Below, piece after piece: positions 54,534 to 64,000 of a stretch of 64,000 nt of DNA. The notes beneath the pieces were generated by a model. It had not been told where the DNA came from, did no database searches, and worked only from the letters and a program-made list of their open reading frames with translations. Source of the stretch: Alteraurantiacibacter aquimixticola (GTDB lineage Bacteria; Pseudomonadota; Alphaproteobacteria; Sphingomonadales; Sphingomonadaceae); contig NZ_SSHH01000001.1 in assembly GCF_004965515.1 (NCBI RefSeq), positions 1,329,004 through 1,393,003 of the forward strand, given 5' to 3'. The first letter of the stretch is position 1, and the number at the start of each line of letters is the position of its first letter. A program made the position numbers and the translations under genes.

Positions 54534-56114
54534 ATGATCCTTGACCGCGTAAAACCGCTTTCCGCCATTCTCGAAGCCGTTGAAAAGAAGGGACTGCCGC
54601 GAACGCTCGGCGGGTTCCAGCTGATGCTGTTCGGAATTGGCTGTGTGATCGGCACGGGCATCTTCGTTCTCACCGCCGCCGGGGCGCAGAAGGCCGGGCC
54701 GGGGCTGATGCTGGCCTTTGCCATTGCAGGCGCTGTCTGCATTGTCGCCGCGCTTTGCTATTCCGAAGTTGCCTCGATGATCCCGGTCGCGGGCAGTGCC
54801 TACACCTATTCCTATGCCAGCATGGGCGAGTTCCTGGCCTGGACGGTAGGCTGGGCGCTGATCATGGAATATGCGATCGCCGCCTCCGCCGTGTCGGTGG
54901 GATGGTCGGGCTATTTCAGCGGCACGATCCTCCACGAATTCCTAGGCATAACACTGCCGCCATGGCTGAGCGCGGGACCGCTGGCGCTGGGCGGGGCGGA
55001 AGGCGGCTTCATCAACCTGCCCGCGCTGGTGATCGCCCTCTTGGTGACATGGCTGCTGGTGATCGGCACCCGCGAAAGCGCTGTGTTCAACACCATCCTC
55101 GTCATCATCAAGGTGACCGCACTTACCGCCTTCGTGGTGCTGACTCTGCCACAGGTTGAGACGGCCAAGTTCAATCCTTTCCTGCCCGCCGGGGTCTTCG
55201 GCGGCTTCGGCTCCGGCGTAGGCGCGGTGGGCGCGGCGGCGACGATCTTCTTCGCCTATGTCGGTTTCGACGCGGTCTCCACGGCGGCGGAGGAGACGAA
55301 GAACCCGCAGCGCAACGTGCCCATCGGCCTTGTCGGATCGCTGCTGTTCTGCACCGTCTTCTATATCCTCGTGGCAGCAGGCGCGATCGGCACGATCGGC
55401 GGCCAGCCCATCATGGGGCCGGACGGCATACCTTTCCCTGCCGGGTCGGAGGAACTGGCGCGGCAATGTGCCTTGCCGCAATATGCTGGCGCGCTGGTCT
55501 GTTCGGACGAGGCGCTGGCGCATGTCCTGCGGCAGGTGGGCTTTTCCACCGTGGGCAACATGCTGGGCATTGCCGCTTTCCTGGCGCTGCCCTCGGTGAT
55601 CCTTGTCCTGCTGTTCGGCCAGACGCGCATCTTCTTCGTGATGAGCCGCGACGGCCTGCTGCCCGAAGGCCTGTCCAAGGTGCATCCCAAGTGGGGCACG
55701 CCCTATATCGTCACCATCATTACCGGATCGCTGGTAGCCCTCGCGGCCGCCTTCTTCCCGGTCGGTCAGTTGGCGGATATCTCCAACGCAGGCACGCTCT
55801 ATGCCTTTGGGATGGTCGCGCTGGCGGCGATGGTGCTGCGGCGGCGGGAGCCTGACGTGCAGCGCGCCTTCCGAGTGCCCGGCCTCGTCATCGTCGGCCC
55901 GCTGACCATCGCGGGCTGCCTGTTCCTGTTCCTCAACCTGCCGATAGAGGCCATGCTGATGCTGCCGGTCTGGAGCCTTGTGGGGGCGGTGATCTATTTC
56001 GGCTACAGCCGCTCGCGCAGCCACATGGCGGCGGGTGTCGTCGAGGTGCACGAGCCTGAGATCACCGAGCTCGAGCCCGACATTCCCGGCATCGCCGACC
56101 GCGGCAGGGACTGA
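54534..56114 (+). CDS. APC-family amino acid permease, cationic type
   Basis: A 526-residue inner-membrane transporter with about 13-14 hydrophobic segments. The TM1 signature is FGIGCVIGTGIFVLTA, with the unwound GTG substrate-binding break, and TM6 has FFAYVGFDAVSTAAEETKNPQRN. The long TM6-8 region and YGLRTRIFF-like segment (FGQTRIFFVMSRDGLLP) place it with the CAT (cationic amino acid) group. Substrate is not proved by sequence. It stands alone with 167 bp upstream. Confidence 0.9.
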   Translation: MILDRVKPLSAILEAVEKKGLPRTLGGFQLMLFGIGCVIGTGIFVLTAAGAQKAGPGLMLAFAIAGAVCIVAALCYSEVASMIPVAGSAYTYSYASMGEFLAWTVGWALIMEYAIAASAVSVGWSGYFSGTILHEFLGITLPPWLSAGPLALGGAEGGFINLPALVIALLVTWLLVIGTRESAVFNTILVIIKVTALTAFVVLTLPQVETAKFNPFLPAGVFGGFGSGVGAVGAAATIFFAYVGFDAVSTAAEETKNPQRNVPIGLVGSLLFCTVFYILVAAGAIGTIGGQPIMGPDGIPFPAGSEELARQCALPQYAGALVCSDEALAHVLRQVGFSTVGNMLGIAAFLALPSVILVLLFGQTRIFFVMSRDGLLPEGLSKVHPKWGTPYIVTIITGSLVALAAAFFPVGQLADISNAGTLYAFGMVALAAMVLRRREPDVQRAFRVPGLVIVGPLTIAGCLFLFLNLPIEAMLMLPVWSLVGAVIYFGYSRSRSHMAAGVVEVHEPEITELEPDIPGIADRGRD

Positions 56115-56152
56115 GGGCGGGGGACTTTCCTACAGGGGCTTTGCGGGCGCAG

Positions 56153-56175
56153 GCCGGGTGGCATGTTCACCCGGC
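56153..56175. terminator. Weak hairpin after the amino acid permease gene
   Basis: GCCGGGTG (56153-56160) pairs with CACCCGGC (56168-56175) around a seven-base loop 38 bp after the permease stop. No T tract follows. The rest of the 258-bp gap to the aldehyde dehydrogenase gene shows nothing I can name. Confidence 0.35.
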
Positions 56176-56372
56176 TCGCCCTCTCTCCGCTCCCATCCGC
56201 GCTGCGGATGCGCCGGGAGGGATTTTTGCTCCATAACCCTGTTCCATGTGTTCCAACCGTGCGCCAGCTGCGGCGAACGGAGTGCGCTACGGCCCTTTGG
56301 AGGGTCTGGCATTTGCCTCCATTGCTGCCATATGGAGCGCCACGACCTAATGAGAGATATGGGGAAGCATCA

Positions 56373-57725
56373 ATGACCGACCAGCCCACCGCCGCCGACC
56401 TTGGCGCCGACATCAAACGCGTCTTCGAAGCGCAGCAGGCGCATCAGTGGGACGTGAAGGCCTCCACCGCCGAACAGCGCAAGGAGAAGCTTGCGAAGCT
56501 GAAGGCCGCTGTGGAAGCCCATGCGGACGACATCGTGGAAGCGGTGCTGAAGGACACGCGCAAGCCCGAGGGCGAGATCCGCGTGACCGAGGTGATGAAC
56601 GTCACCAACAACATCCAGCTCAATATCGACAGTCTCGATGAGTGGATGCAGCCGACCATGGTCACCCCCACCAACAATCCGGACGACCAGGCCAAGATTG
56701 TCCATGAAGCGCGCGGCGTGTGCCTGATCCTGGGGCCGTGGAACTTCCCCCTCGGCCTCGTCTTCGGCCCGCTCGCCGCCGCTGTGGCTGCCGGCAATTG
56801 CTGCATCCTCAAGCTGACCGACCTGTGCCCGAACGTCGCCAGGATCGCCAAGGTGATCGTGGAAGAGGTGTTCGAGGAGAACGAAGTCGCGGTGTTCGAA
56901 GGCGATGTCTCGGTGGCAGAGGCGCTGCTGGACCTGCCGTTCAACCACATCTTCTTCACTGGCTCCACCCGCGTCGGCAAGATCGTGATGGCCGCTGCCG
57001 CCAAGCATCTCGCCTCGGTGACGCTGGAGCTGGGCGGCAAGTCGCCTGTCATCATCGACGATGGTGCCAATGTACAGGCCGTGGGTGCGGCTCTGGCCGG
57101 AGCCAAGCAGTTCAATGGCGGGCAGGCCTGCATCTGCCCCGACTACGTCTTCGTGAAGGAGGACAAGCGGGCCGAGCTGGTCGAGGCCTTCCGCTCCAAT
57201 GTCGAGGCGAACCTCTACGAAGACGGCAAGATCAAGAAGGAAGCGATCGCGCAGATCGTGAACGAGGGCAACTTCAAGCGCGTGAAGGGCCTGTTCGACG
57301 ATGCGGTGGCGCAGGGCGCGACCGTGGCCGTTGGCGGCGAGATGGATGCAAGCGACCTCACCGTCCATCCGACGATGCTCACCAATGTGACCCCGCAGAT
57401 GAAGATCCTGCAGGAGGAGATCTTCGCTCCCATCCTGCCGGTGATGACCTACGACAATCTCGACCAGGTGATCGAATATATCGAGGAACGCGACAAGCCG
57501 CTCGCCATGTACATGTTCAGCGGCAGCGACGAGAATATGGACAAGGTGCTTGCCCGCACTTCCTCGGGTGGCGTGACGCTCAACGGCGTGTTCTCGCACT
57601 ATCTGGAAAACCGCCTGCCCTTTGGCGGCGTCAATGGCAGCGGCATGGGCAGCTATCACGGCTATTTCGGCTACAAGGCCTTCAGCCACGAACGCGCGGT
57701 CTACATGCACCAGAAGGCCGCCTGA
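56373..57725 (+). CDS. Aldehyde dehydrogenase, class-3-like
   Basis: A 450-residue NAD(P)-dependent aldehyde dehydrogenase, short like the class 3 / coniferyl-aldehyde type. Catalytic residues are Glu219 in LELGGKSP and Cys253 in NGGQACICPDY. Also visible are ILGPWNFPLGL and FTGSTRVGKIV for the cofactor fold and LPFGGVNGSGMGSYHG at the C-terminus. GGGGAAG precedes the ATG at 56373. The aldehyde is unknown. A strong hairpin follows the gene. Confidence 0.92.
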   Translation: MTDQPTAADLGADIKRVFEAQQAHQWDVKASTAEQRKEKLAKLKAAVEAHADDIVEAVLKDTRKPEGEIRVTEVMNVTNNIQLNIDSLDEWMQPTMVTPTNNPDDQAKIVHEARGVCLILGPWNFPLGLVFGPLAAAVAAGNCCILKLTDLCPNVARIAKVIVEEVFEENEVAVFEGDVSVAEALLDLPFNHIFFTGSTRVGKIVMAAAAKHLASVTLELGGKSPVIIDDGANVQAVGAALAGAKQFNGGQACICPDYVFVKEDKRAELVEAFRSNVEANLYEDGKIKKEAIAQIVNEGNFKRVKGLFDDAVAQGATVAVGGEMDASDLTVHPTMLTNVTPQMKILQEEIFAPILPVMTYDNLDQVIEYIEERDKPLAMYMFSGSDENMDKVLARTSSGGVTLNGVFSHYLENRLPFGGVNGSGMGSYHGYFGYKAFSHERAVYMHQKAA

Positions 57726-57735
57726 TCCTGGGTAG

Positions 57736-57765
57736 AGGGCCAGTCCACAGCGGGCTGGCCCTTTG
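57736..57765 (+). terminator. Hairpin terminator after the aldehyde dehydrogenase gene
   Basis: AGGGCCAGTCC (57736-57746) pairs with GGGCTGGCCCT (57752-57762), with one T-G wobble, around loop ACAGC, then TTGCG. It lies 10 bp after the stop; the T tract is short. Confidence 0.65.
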
Positions 57766-57826
57766 CGATTGCCTACAGCCTGCCGCAACCCTAGAGCGGC
57801 AGCACTGACATAACCGAGGTTGCCGC

Positions 57827-59068
57827 TTGTTCCTCTCACCCTTCGAATGGACCATTGCCAAGCGCTATATGCTGCCCGGCCGCAGTGAGGCGGTGATCAC
57901 GCTTGTGGCGGGCATATCCATCGGCGTGGTCATGCTTTCCGTCGCCATGCTGGTAATCGTGATGAGCGTGATGAACGGCTTCCGTGCCGAGCTGCTAGAC
58001 CGCATCACCGGGCTCAACGGCCATGCGGTGGTGCAGGCCTATGGCGGCAGGCTGGAAGGCTGGGAGCCGGTGTTGGAGGAAGTGCGCAATACGCCCGGCA
58101 TCACCAATGCCGTGCCGATGGTCGAACAGCCGCTGCTCGCCACCTTCAATGGACGTGCCGAAGCCGTGCTGGTGCGCGGCAACCTGCCGCCTGATATCGG
58201 CCGCCTCACTGACAATGTGCTGATGGGCGACCTCTCCGCGCTGCAGCCCGGTTCGCGCAATATCGCTATTGGGTCACGCCTGGCGCTGAAGATGGGCGCT
58301 GGAGTGGGCGACACGCTGACCATCATCAACCCGCAGGGCCGCTCCACGCCCTTCGGCACCGTACCGCGCCAGATCGGCTACACCGTGGCGGCCGTGTTCG
58401 AAGTGGGCATATACGACTTCGACGAGACCATGGTGATCATGAACATGGACAGCGCGCAGACGCTGCTGCTGATGGGCAACACGATCACCGCGATTGAGGT
58501 AACCACCAGCGACGCGGACCGCGTGGCCGAGATCATGGCCCCAGTCGCGCAGAGCCTGCAGGACAAGGCGGTGGTGACGATCTGGCAGGAGATGAACCGC
58601 TCGCTGTTCGAGGCACTGCAGGTGGAACGGGTCGCCATGGCCTTCGCGCTGGGCATCATCGTGCTGGTGGCGGCGTTCAACATCCTCTCCTCGCTGGTGA
58701 TGCTGGTCCGCTCCAAGACGCGCGACATTGCCATCATGCGTACCATGGGCGCGCGGCGGAAGAGCCTGCTGAAGATCTTCGTGACAACCGGCTCGGTGGT
58801 GGGCGCCATCGGCACCTTCGCCGGCATCGCGCTGGGGCTGATCGTGCTCTACTTCCGCCAGCCCATCGTCGAGGGGATCGAGTTCTTCACCGGCGCGCAG
58901 CTGTGGGACCCCTCGGTCCGCTTCCTGACCGAGCTTCCGGCCAAGGTCGATCCGATCGAGGTGGTCGCGATTGCCGCCATGGCGATGGGCATGGCTTTCC
59001 TCGCCACGCTCTATCCCGCATGGCGCGCGGCCAATACCGATCCGGTGGAGGTGCTCCGCTATGAGTGA
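57827..59068 (+). CDS. lolC: Lipoprotein-releasing ABC transporter permease (LolC/LolE)
   Basis: A 413-residue permease of the Lol system, which extracts mature lipoproteins from the inner membrane. It has one N-terminal TM, a large periplasmic domain and three C-terminal TMs, the LolC/E layout. The N-terminus [14 protein letters not shown] and the segment [23 protein letters not shown] ([17 protein letters not shown]) are family features. The start is a TTG with GAGG seven bases upstream; no ATG fits the conserved N-terminus. Only one permease gene is present, as is usual where LolF-type homodimers replace LolCE. lolD overlaps by 8 bp. Confidence 0.92.
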   Translation: MFLSPFEWTIAKRYMLPGRSEAVITLVAGISIGVVMLSVAMLVIVMSVMNGFRAELLDRITGLNGHAVVQAYGGRLEGWEPVLEEVRNTPGITNAVPMVEQPLLATFNGRAEAVLVRGNLPPDIGRLTDNVLMGDLSALQPGSRNIAIGSRLALKMGAGVGDTLTIINPQGRSTPFGTVPRQIGYTVAAVFEVGIYDFDETMVIMNMDSAQTLLLMGNTITAIEVTTSDADRVAEIMAPVAQSLQDKAVVTIWQEMNRSLFEALQVERVAMAFALGIIVLVAAFNILSSLVMLVRSKTRDIAIMRTMGARRKSLLKIFVTTGSVVGAIGTFAGIALGLIVLYFRQPIVEGIEFFTGAQLWDPSVRFLTELPAKVDPIEVVAIAAMAMGMAFLATLYPAWRAANTDPVEVLRYE

Positions 59069-59735
59069 GCCGATCGTCTCGCTGCGCAACCTTGCGCGCA
59101 ATTTCGAACAGGGCGGCGAAGTGATCGAGGTCCTGCGCGGCGTCGATCTCGACATCATGCCGGGTGAGATCGTGGCGCTGCTTGGCCCCTCGGGTTCGGG
59201 CAAGTCGACCATGTTGCAGGCAGTCGGCCTGCTCGAGGGCGGCTATTCGGGCACGATCACCATGGCGGGCACCGATGCCAGCAATGCCGACGCGGCGGAG
59301 CGTACCATTCTGCGGCGCGACCACCTGGGCTTCATCTACCAGTTCCACCACTTGCTGCCGGATTTCACCGCGCTGGAAAACGTGGTGATTCCGCAGCTGC
59401 TGGTCGGCAAGAGCCGTGCCGAGGCGGAAGAGCGGGCGACTACGCTGCTCACCTCGCTGGGGCTTGGCCACCGGCTCACCCATAGGCCCAGCCAGCTTTC
59501 GGGCGGCGAGCAGCAGCGCGTGGCCGTGGGCCGCGCTCTTGCCAATGCGCCCAAGCTGGTGCTGGCGGACGAGCCGACCGGCAATCTCGACGAGAAGACG
59601 TCCGACAGGGTGTTCCAGCAGTTCATCGAATTGGTGCGCAATCAGGGTAGCGCCGCGCTCGTGGCCACGCATAATGAGCGCCTTGCCGCACGCATGGACC
59701 GCATCGTGCGGCTGCATGAAGGCAAGCTGGAATAG
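59061..59735 (+). CDS. lolD: Lipoprotein-releasing ABC transporter ATPase LolD
   Basis: A 224-residue ABC ATPase that powers lipoprotein release to LolA. Walker A is GPSGSGKST at residues 42-50, the Q-loop [15 protein letters not shown] is typical of LolD/MacB ATPases, the signature is QLSGGEQQR and Walker [12 protein letters not shown]. Overlap with lolC means they are translated together. Lipoprotein clients in this window include the M48 peptidase and the two AT-rich lipoproteins. Confidence 0.95.
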   Translation: MSEPIVSLRNLARNFEQGGEVIEVLRGVDLDIMPGEIVALLGPSGSGKSTMLQAVGLLEGGYSGTITMAGTDASNADAAERTILRRDHLGFIYQFHHLLPDFTALENVVIPQLLVGKSRAEAEERATTLLTSLGLGHRLTHRPSQLSGGEQQRVAVGRALANAPKLVLADEPTGNLDEKTSDRVFQQFIELVRNQGSAALVATHNERLAARMDRIVRLHEGKLE

Positions 59736-59810
59736 GCTGAAGCGGCGCGGTAACCGCCACCGCTATCGGAACGTATTGCCTACAGGCCGGCAATCACGGA
59801 CAAGGCGCGC

Positions 59811-60149
59811 ATGATCGAAGCATTTACCGACTGGTTCCTCTCACTTGGTGAGAATTACGGCGTCAATCCGTGGGTCTTCGGCGCGATCTATGTTGGCGCG
59901 ATCCCCTTCTTCTTCGCCTCCATCGCATGGCTGGTGAAGCGCGCGCGGGCGCACCGTTCCACCGTGGTGCCGACCTTGTGCGCGGGCTTCTGCTTCGTCT
60001 CCGCCTATCTCTATCTCGCCATTGCCGGGCGCAATATCCCGGTCTGGGTGTGGATCTTCCTGGCCGTGCTGGTGGTCTATGGCGCCGTTTCCACCATTCG
60101 CGACACGCGCAGAAAGATCGCCGCCGCGCGGGCGGAAGCCGCCGAATAG
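59811..60149 (+). CDS. Three-helix membrane protein of unknown function
   Basis: A 112-residue protein with three hydrophobic segments: about residues 20-42 (VFGAIYVGAIPFFFASIAWL), 51-72 (TLCAGFCFVSAYLYLAIA) and 77-95 (VWVWIFLAVLVVYGAVSTI). A basic loop (KRARAHR) follows the first and a basic tail (RDTRRKIAAARAEA) the last. No family is recognised. It is 75 bp after lolD and 57 bp before dnaE. The ATG at 59811 is the only good start. Confidence 0.7.
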   Translation: MIEAFTDWFLSLGENYGVNPWVFGAIYVGAIPFFFASIAWLVKRARAHRSTVVPTLCAGFCFVSAYLYLAIAGRNIPVWVWIFLAVLVVYGAVSTIRDTRRKIAAARAEAAE

Positions 60150-60206
60150 TTGTTGATACCGGCCAGGGACGATTGCCCTTGCGCGCCGAAAGCCTAGTCT
60201 GCCGCG

Positions 60207-63200
60207 ATGGTTTTCGCTCCCTTCGTTCCCCTGCGCGTACTCTCCAGCTATTCGATGCTGGAAGGGGCGATTGAGCCCAAGGCCATCGCCAAGCTGGCGA
60301 AGGAACGCGGCTATCCTGCCATCGCCATTGCCGACCGCAACGGCCTCTATGCCGCCTCCATGTTCGCCAGCGCTTGCATGGGCGAGGGCGTGCAGCCCAT
60401 CGTCGGGTCGCTGCTGGGCGTCGCGCGGGAAGAGGGCGGTCCGATCGACTACCTGCCGCTCTATGCGCAGGATGAGGAAGGCTGGCTCAACCTCTGCCAC
60501 CTCGTCAGCCGCGCCCATCTCGACCGGCCGCTGGAGCTGGAGCCGCATGTCGCGCTCGCCGACCTCGAAGGTCGCACGGCGGGACTGATTGCTCTGTCCG
60601 GGGCGGGTGAGGGCGGGATCACGCGGCTCTGCGCAGACAACAAGCCAGGGCGGGCTGAGGACCTTGCCCTGCAACTGGCAGGCCTGTTTCCCGGTCGCTT
60701 CTATATCGAGCTCGCCCGGCGCGGGAATGCGGTGGAGGAAGCGGCGGAAGGGGCGCTGGTGGAACTCGCCTACAAGCTCGACCTGCCGCTGGTCGCGACC
60801 AACCCCGCCAACTATGCCGAACCGCATATGCACAGCGCGCATGACGCCATGCTCTGCATCGCCAATTCGACGCAGGTGGACAGCGCCGACCGTCCGCGCT
60901 CCTCGCCCGAAGCCTTCGTCAAGACGGCGAGCATGATGGAAGAGCTGTTTGCCGACCTGCCCGAGGCGACCGCCAACACGCTCGTGATCGCCCAGCGCTG
61001 TGCCTATGCGCCGCCGCGCCGCAAGCCGATCCTGCCCAGCCTTGCCGGCGACCTCGAAGGCGAGGCGAAGATGTTGGCGGAGGATGCGAAGCGCGGTCTC
61101 GCCAAGCGGCTCGAGGTCTATGAGGACCTCTCCGATGAGGAGCTGAAGGTCTATGTCGACCGGCTCGATTACGAGATCGGCATCATCGTCAATATGGGCT
61201 TCCCCGGCTACTTCTTGATCGTTGCCGACTTCATCAAATGGGCGAAGGCGCAGGGCATTCCGGTCGGGCCGGGCCGTGGTTCGGGTGCAGGCTCGCTGGT
61301 CGCATGGGCGCTGACCATTACCGATCTCGACCCGATCAAGCTGGGCCTGCTGTTCGAACGCTTCCTCAACCCCGAACGCGTTTCCATGCCCGACTTCGAT
61401 ATCGACTTCTGCGAAACGCGGCGTGGTGAAGTGATCCGCTATGTCCAACAGAAATACGGGCACGATCACGTCGCGCAGATCATCACCTTCGGCAAGATGA
61501 AGGCCCGCGCCGTGCTGCGCGATTGCGGGCGTATCCTGCAAATGCCCTATGGCCAGGTGGACCGGCTGACCAAGATGGTGCCCAACCATCCGACAGACCC
61601 GTGGACGCTGCCGCGCGCCCTCAATGGCGTGAGCGAATTCAAGCGCGAATACGACAATGATAACGAGGTGAAGCGCCTCGTCGACCTGGCGCTGCAGCTG
61701 GAGGGGTTCCCGCGCAATTCCTCCACCCATGCGGCAGGCGTGGTGATAGGCGACAGGCCGCTGTCGCAGCTGGTCCCGCTCTATCGCGATCCGCGTTCGG
61801 ACATGCCGGTGACGCAGTTCGACATGAAGCATGTCGAGGATACGGGGCTGGTCAAGTTCGACTTCCTTGGCCTCAAGACGCTGTCCGTGCTGCGCAAGGC
61901 GGTGGACCTCCTCGAACGGCGCGGGATCACGGTCGATCTCGACCGCCTGCCGATGGATGACGATGATGTTTATGCGCTGATGAAGCGCGGCGACACGGTG
62001 GGCGTGTTCCAGCTGGAATCGGAAGGCATGCGCCGCACGCTGACGGCGGTGAAGCCGACCAAGTTCGAGGACATCATCGCACTCGTCTCGCTCTACCGCC
62101 CCGGTCCGATGGACAACATTCCATTGTTCGGACAGCGCAAGGCGGGCGAGGTACCAATCGAATATCCGCACCCCAAGCTGGAAGGCATCCTTGAGGAGAC
62201 CTACGGCATCTTCGTCTACCAGGAGCAGGTGATGCAGGCGGCGCAGATTCTTGCCGGCTACTCGCTCGGCGATGCCGACTTGCTGCGCCGCGCGATGGGC
62301 AAGAAGATCCAGGCCGAAATGGATGCGCAGCGCGTGCGCTTCTGTGAGGGCTGTAAGGAAGTCTCGAACATCGACAAGGCCGAGGCAAACAGCCTGTTCG
62401 ACTTGATCGACAAGTTCGCCGGCTACGGCTTCAACAAATCGCACGCCGCCGCCTATGCATTGCTCAGCTATCAGACGGCGTGGCTGAAGACGCATTACCC
62501 GGAGGAATTCTACGCTGCATCCATGTGCTTCGACATGCACCAGTCGGAAAAGCTCTCGGTCTTTGTCGACGATTTGCGGCGCAATGGTTTTGCGCTGCTG
62601 GGGCCGGATATCAACGCCTCGGAAGCCGAGTTCTGCGTCGAACAAACCGATGAGGGCTATGCGGTGCGCTATGCCTTGGCCGGTATCCGCAATGTCGGTG
62701 AGAAGGCGATGGAAGCCGTGGTTGAAGAGCGGCTAACCAACGGCCGGTTTGCTGACCTCGAAGACGTGTTCCGCCGCATGCCGGCAGGCGCGATGAACCG
62801 CCGCCAGCTGGAAGGGCTGGCAGGTTCGGGCGCCTTCGATAGCCTCGAGCCCAACCGCGCCAAGGTTCTTGCCAATGCCGACATGCTGCTGGCGGTGGCG
62901 GATGCGGCGACACGAGAACGTTCGAGCGGGCAGGCGGGGCTGTTCGGGGGCGACGACCATGCCGAACCTTCGCTGCGCCTCGACGAGGCCAAAGCTTGGA
63001 GCCGGTCTGAACAGATGGCCGCAGAGCGCGAGAATTTCGGCTTTTATTTCGCCGAGCATCCGGTGGCCGAATATCGCCTGATCGCGTCGGCCAATGGTGC
63101 GCGCACCTATGCCGCGCTGATGGAGGCGGATGTGCAGGCCGGGCGCACCACCGCCATGGTCGCAGCCATGGTGGAAGGGGCGAGCAAGGGACGCACCAAG

Positions 63201-63674
63201 CGCGGCAAGGACTTCATCCGCGCCGATTTCTCCGATTCCTCCGGCCAGTTCAGCGCGGCATGTTTCGAGGAGAGCCTGGTCGAAAGCTTCCAGAAATGGG
63301 CGGCGGACAGCACCTGCGTGCTGCTGACTGTGGAACTCGACAAGCCCAACCCGGACGAACCGCCGCGCTTCACCGTGCGCGGGGCGCGCCCGCTGGCCGA
63401 AGTCACCGGCAGCGCGCGCATGCTGCTGGAGCTTGAAGTGCACAACGAAGCGGCGTTGCAAGCGCTGCGAGAAGCGCTGGTGGACGGCAAGCCCGGCCAT
63501 GGCGAGGTTCTCGTGCGGCTCGCTATCGGCGAAGGCAATTCCGATCCGCTGTTACGCCTTGGCCGTGATTTCGCACTCGATGGCGAACTGGTGGACCGTC
63601 TCGCTGCCGTGCCGGGACTGGAGAGTGTCATGCTCAAGCCGCGACAGGGACCTGCACTGAAGCTGGTCGCCTAA
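60207..63674 (+). CDS. dnaE: DNA polymerase III subunit alpha
   Basis: The catalytic replicative polymerase, 1155 residues. The catalytic aspartates are in MPDFDIDF (Asp396 and Asp398), with GPGRGSGAGSLVAW nearby, and the third acidic region follows in the palm. The fingers, the helix-hairpin-helix region (MPAGAMNRRQLEGLAGSGAFD) and an OB-fold are present. The N-terminal PHP domain is degenerate: PLRVLSSYSML lacks both histidines of the usual HLRVHSxYS motif, so PHP proofreading is unlikely and DnaQ would proofread. A strong bidirectional terminator follows. Confidence 0.97.
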   Translation: MVFAPFVPLRVLSSYSMLEGAIEPKAIAKLAKERGYPAIAIADRNGLYAASMFASACMGEGVQPIVGSLLGVAREEGGPIDYLPLYAQDEEGWLNLCHLVSRAHLDRPLELEPHVALADLEGRTAGLIALSGAGEGGITRLCADNKPGRAEDLALQLAGLFPGRFYIELARRGNAVEEAAEGALVELAYKLDLPLVATNPANYAEPHMHSAHDAMLCIANSTQVDSADRPRSSPEAFVKTASMMEELFADLPEATANTLVIAQRCAYAPPRRKPILPSLAGDLEGEAKMLAEDAKRGLAKRLEVYEDLSDEELKVYVDRLDYEIGIIVNMGFPGYFLIVADFIKWAKAQGIPVGPGRGSGAGSLVAWALTITDLDPIKLGLLFERFLNPERVSMPDFDIDFCETRRGEVIRYVQQKYGHDHVAQIITFGKMKARAVLRDCGRILQMPYGQVDRLTKMVPNHPTDPWTLPRALNGVSEFKREYDNDNEVKRLVDLALQLEGFPRNSSTHAAGVVIGDRPLSQLVPLYRDPRSDMPVTQFDMKHVEDTGLVKFDFLGLKTLSVLRKAVDLLERRGITVDLDRLPMDDDDVYALMKRGDTVGVFQLESEGMRRTLTAVKPTKFEDIIALVSLYRPGPMDNIPLFGQRKAGEVPIEYPHPKLEGILEETYGIFVYQEQVMQAAQILAGYSLGDADLLRRAMGKKIQAEMDAQRVRFCEGCKEVSNIDKAEANSLFDLIDKFAGYGFNKSHAAAYALLSYQTAWLKTHYPEEFYAASMCFDMHQSEKLSVFVDDLRRNGFALLGPDINASEAEFCVEQTDEGYAVRYALAGIRNVGEKAMEAVVEERLTNGRFADLEDVFRRMPAGAMNRRQLEGLAGSGAFDSLEPNRAKVLANADMLLAVADAATRERSSGQAGLFGGDDHAEPSLRLDEAKAWSRSEQMAAERENFGFYFAEHPVAEYRLIASANGARTYAALMEADVQAGRTTAMVAAMVEGASKGRTKRGKDFIRADFSDSSGQFSAACFEESLVESFQKWAADSTCVLLTVELDKPNPDEPPRFTVRGARPLAEVTGSARMLLELEVHNEAALQALREALVDGKPGHGEVLVRLAIGEGNSDPLLRLGRDFALDGELVDRLAAVPGLESVMLKPRQGPALKLVA

Positions 63675-63698
63675 ACACCTTTGACACCCCCACAAGGA

Positions 63699-63728
63699 AA
63701 GGGCCGGGAGTTCGCACTCCCGGCCCTT
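63699..63728. terminator. Bidirectional terminator between dnaE and the OmpA-family gene
   Basis: AAGGGCCGGGAGT (63699-63711) pairs perfectly with ACTCCCGGCCCTT (63716-63728) around loop TCGC. Both strands end in short T runs, and the genes converge here. Confidence 0.82.
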
Positions 63729-63755
63729 CTCATATCGCCTGGCTGCTAGCTTGGC

Positions 63756-64000
63756 TTAGTTGCCCGAGCCCGGACCGTAGGTGATTTCCACGCGGCGGTT
63801 CTGCAGCTCGCGCACACCGTCGGCGGTCGGCACACGGGGCATGCTTTCGCCGAAGGCTTCGCTCGAGATGCGCGCCTGCGGGATGCCGCGAGCGGTCAGG
63901 TAGCCCTGCACACTCTCGTTACGCCGTTCGGACAGGCCGACATTGTAGGTCGTCGAACCCGAGCGGTCGGCGTGGCCTGCCAGCATGATAGCTGCCGTAC
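63756..64000 (-). CDS. OmpA/Pal-family C-terminal domain protein (5' end outside window)
   Basis: The visible 80 or so residues are the end of a peptidoglycan-binding OmpA-like domain. AIMLAGHADRSGSTTYNVGLSERRNESVQ contains the GHAD/GxT and NxxLSxRRA pattern in split form, and ELQNRRVEITYG is the terminal NRRVE signature. The frame stays open to the right edge, so start and N-terminal architecture are unknown. It could be a beta-barrel porin of the OmpA type or a Pal-like lipoprotein. Confidence 0.85.
   Translation of the reverse strand, partial: TAAIMLAGHADRSGSTTYNVGLSERRNESVQGYLTARGIPQARISSEAFGESMPRVPTADGVRELQNRRVEITYGPGSGN

Noticed and set aside
59841..62645. A 934-codon open frame on the minus strand opposite dnaE
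   Set aside because: It mirrors dnaE codons in a GC-rich gene, has His/Arg/Gln-rich low-complexity content and no domain; dnaE on the other strand is certain.

Overview
The window looks like a stretch of core chromosome from a high-GC alphaproteobacterium, most likely order Sphingomonadales and plausibly family Erythrobacteraceae. The evidence is the base composition, a DivL-like tyrosine-for-histidine kinase, an AmgK/MurU cell-wall recycling pair, AddAB instead of RecBCD, sdhE-mfd-recG clustering and alphaproteobacterial-style Flp pilins. No rRNA is present, so the family is an inference from gene content and protein style.

Layout. 1-4967: end of an MFS exporter, the minus-strand lepB-rnc-era operon, and divergent pgi. 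5061-8026: a probable solitary SIR2-like protein, glutathione reductase and a DUF488 protein. 8023-9704: minus-strand aroK-aroB. 9785-15190: a small membrane protein coupled to a large secreted protein, then xerD, accA and an M48 lipoprotein peptidase. 15340-15795: two Flp-type pilin genes. 15874-20543: a MutT-like Nudix gene, tRNA-Arg, hemerythrin, phospholipase D, folE and a murA-like gene. 20564-24245: a LacI-type operator in front of a secreted beta-propeller protein, a peroxiredoxin and ahcY. 24347-35652: a tightly coupled run divL-like, tsaE, amgK, murU, addB, addA, trxA, in which nearly every junction is an ATGA, GTGA or TGATG overlap. 35649-37684: minus-strand argJ and an inositol-monophosphatase-family gene. 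37780-41581: a secreted protein with two TonB-C-like repeats, a small secreted protein and secA. 41758-46123: SMP-30 lactonase plus MFS transporter, a secreted methyltransferase-like protein, a cysteine-cluster protein, tRNA-Asn and NAD kinase. 46212-53328: an EAL phosphodiesterase, a 43-residue arginine-rich ORF, mfd, sdhE and recG. 53387-54366: two tandem, AT-richer paralogous lipoproteins of unknown family. 54534-64000: an APC permease, an aldehyde dehydrogenase, lolC/E-lolD, a membrane protein, dnaE and the end of an OmpA-family gene.

Functional themes are envelope biogenesis (signal peptidase, SecA, Lol export, MurA-like, AmgK/MurU), DNA repair and replication (AddAB, Mfd, RecG, XerD, DnaE), translation and RNA processing (Era, RNase III, TsaE, two tRNAs) and core metabolism. 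There is no mobile element, CRISPR array or defence island. The least explained items are the SIR2-like protein, the two AT-rich lipoproteins, the tandem TonB-C-like secreted protein, and several short ORFs packed into gene junctions. No gene-free stretch exceeds 300 bases; the longest, 56115-56372, holds only a weak hairpin.
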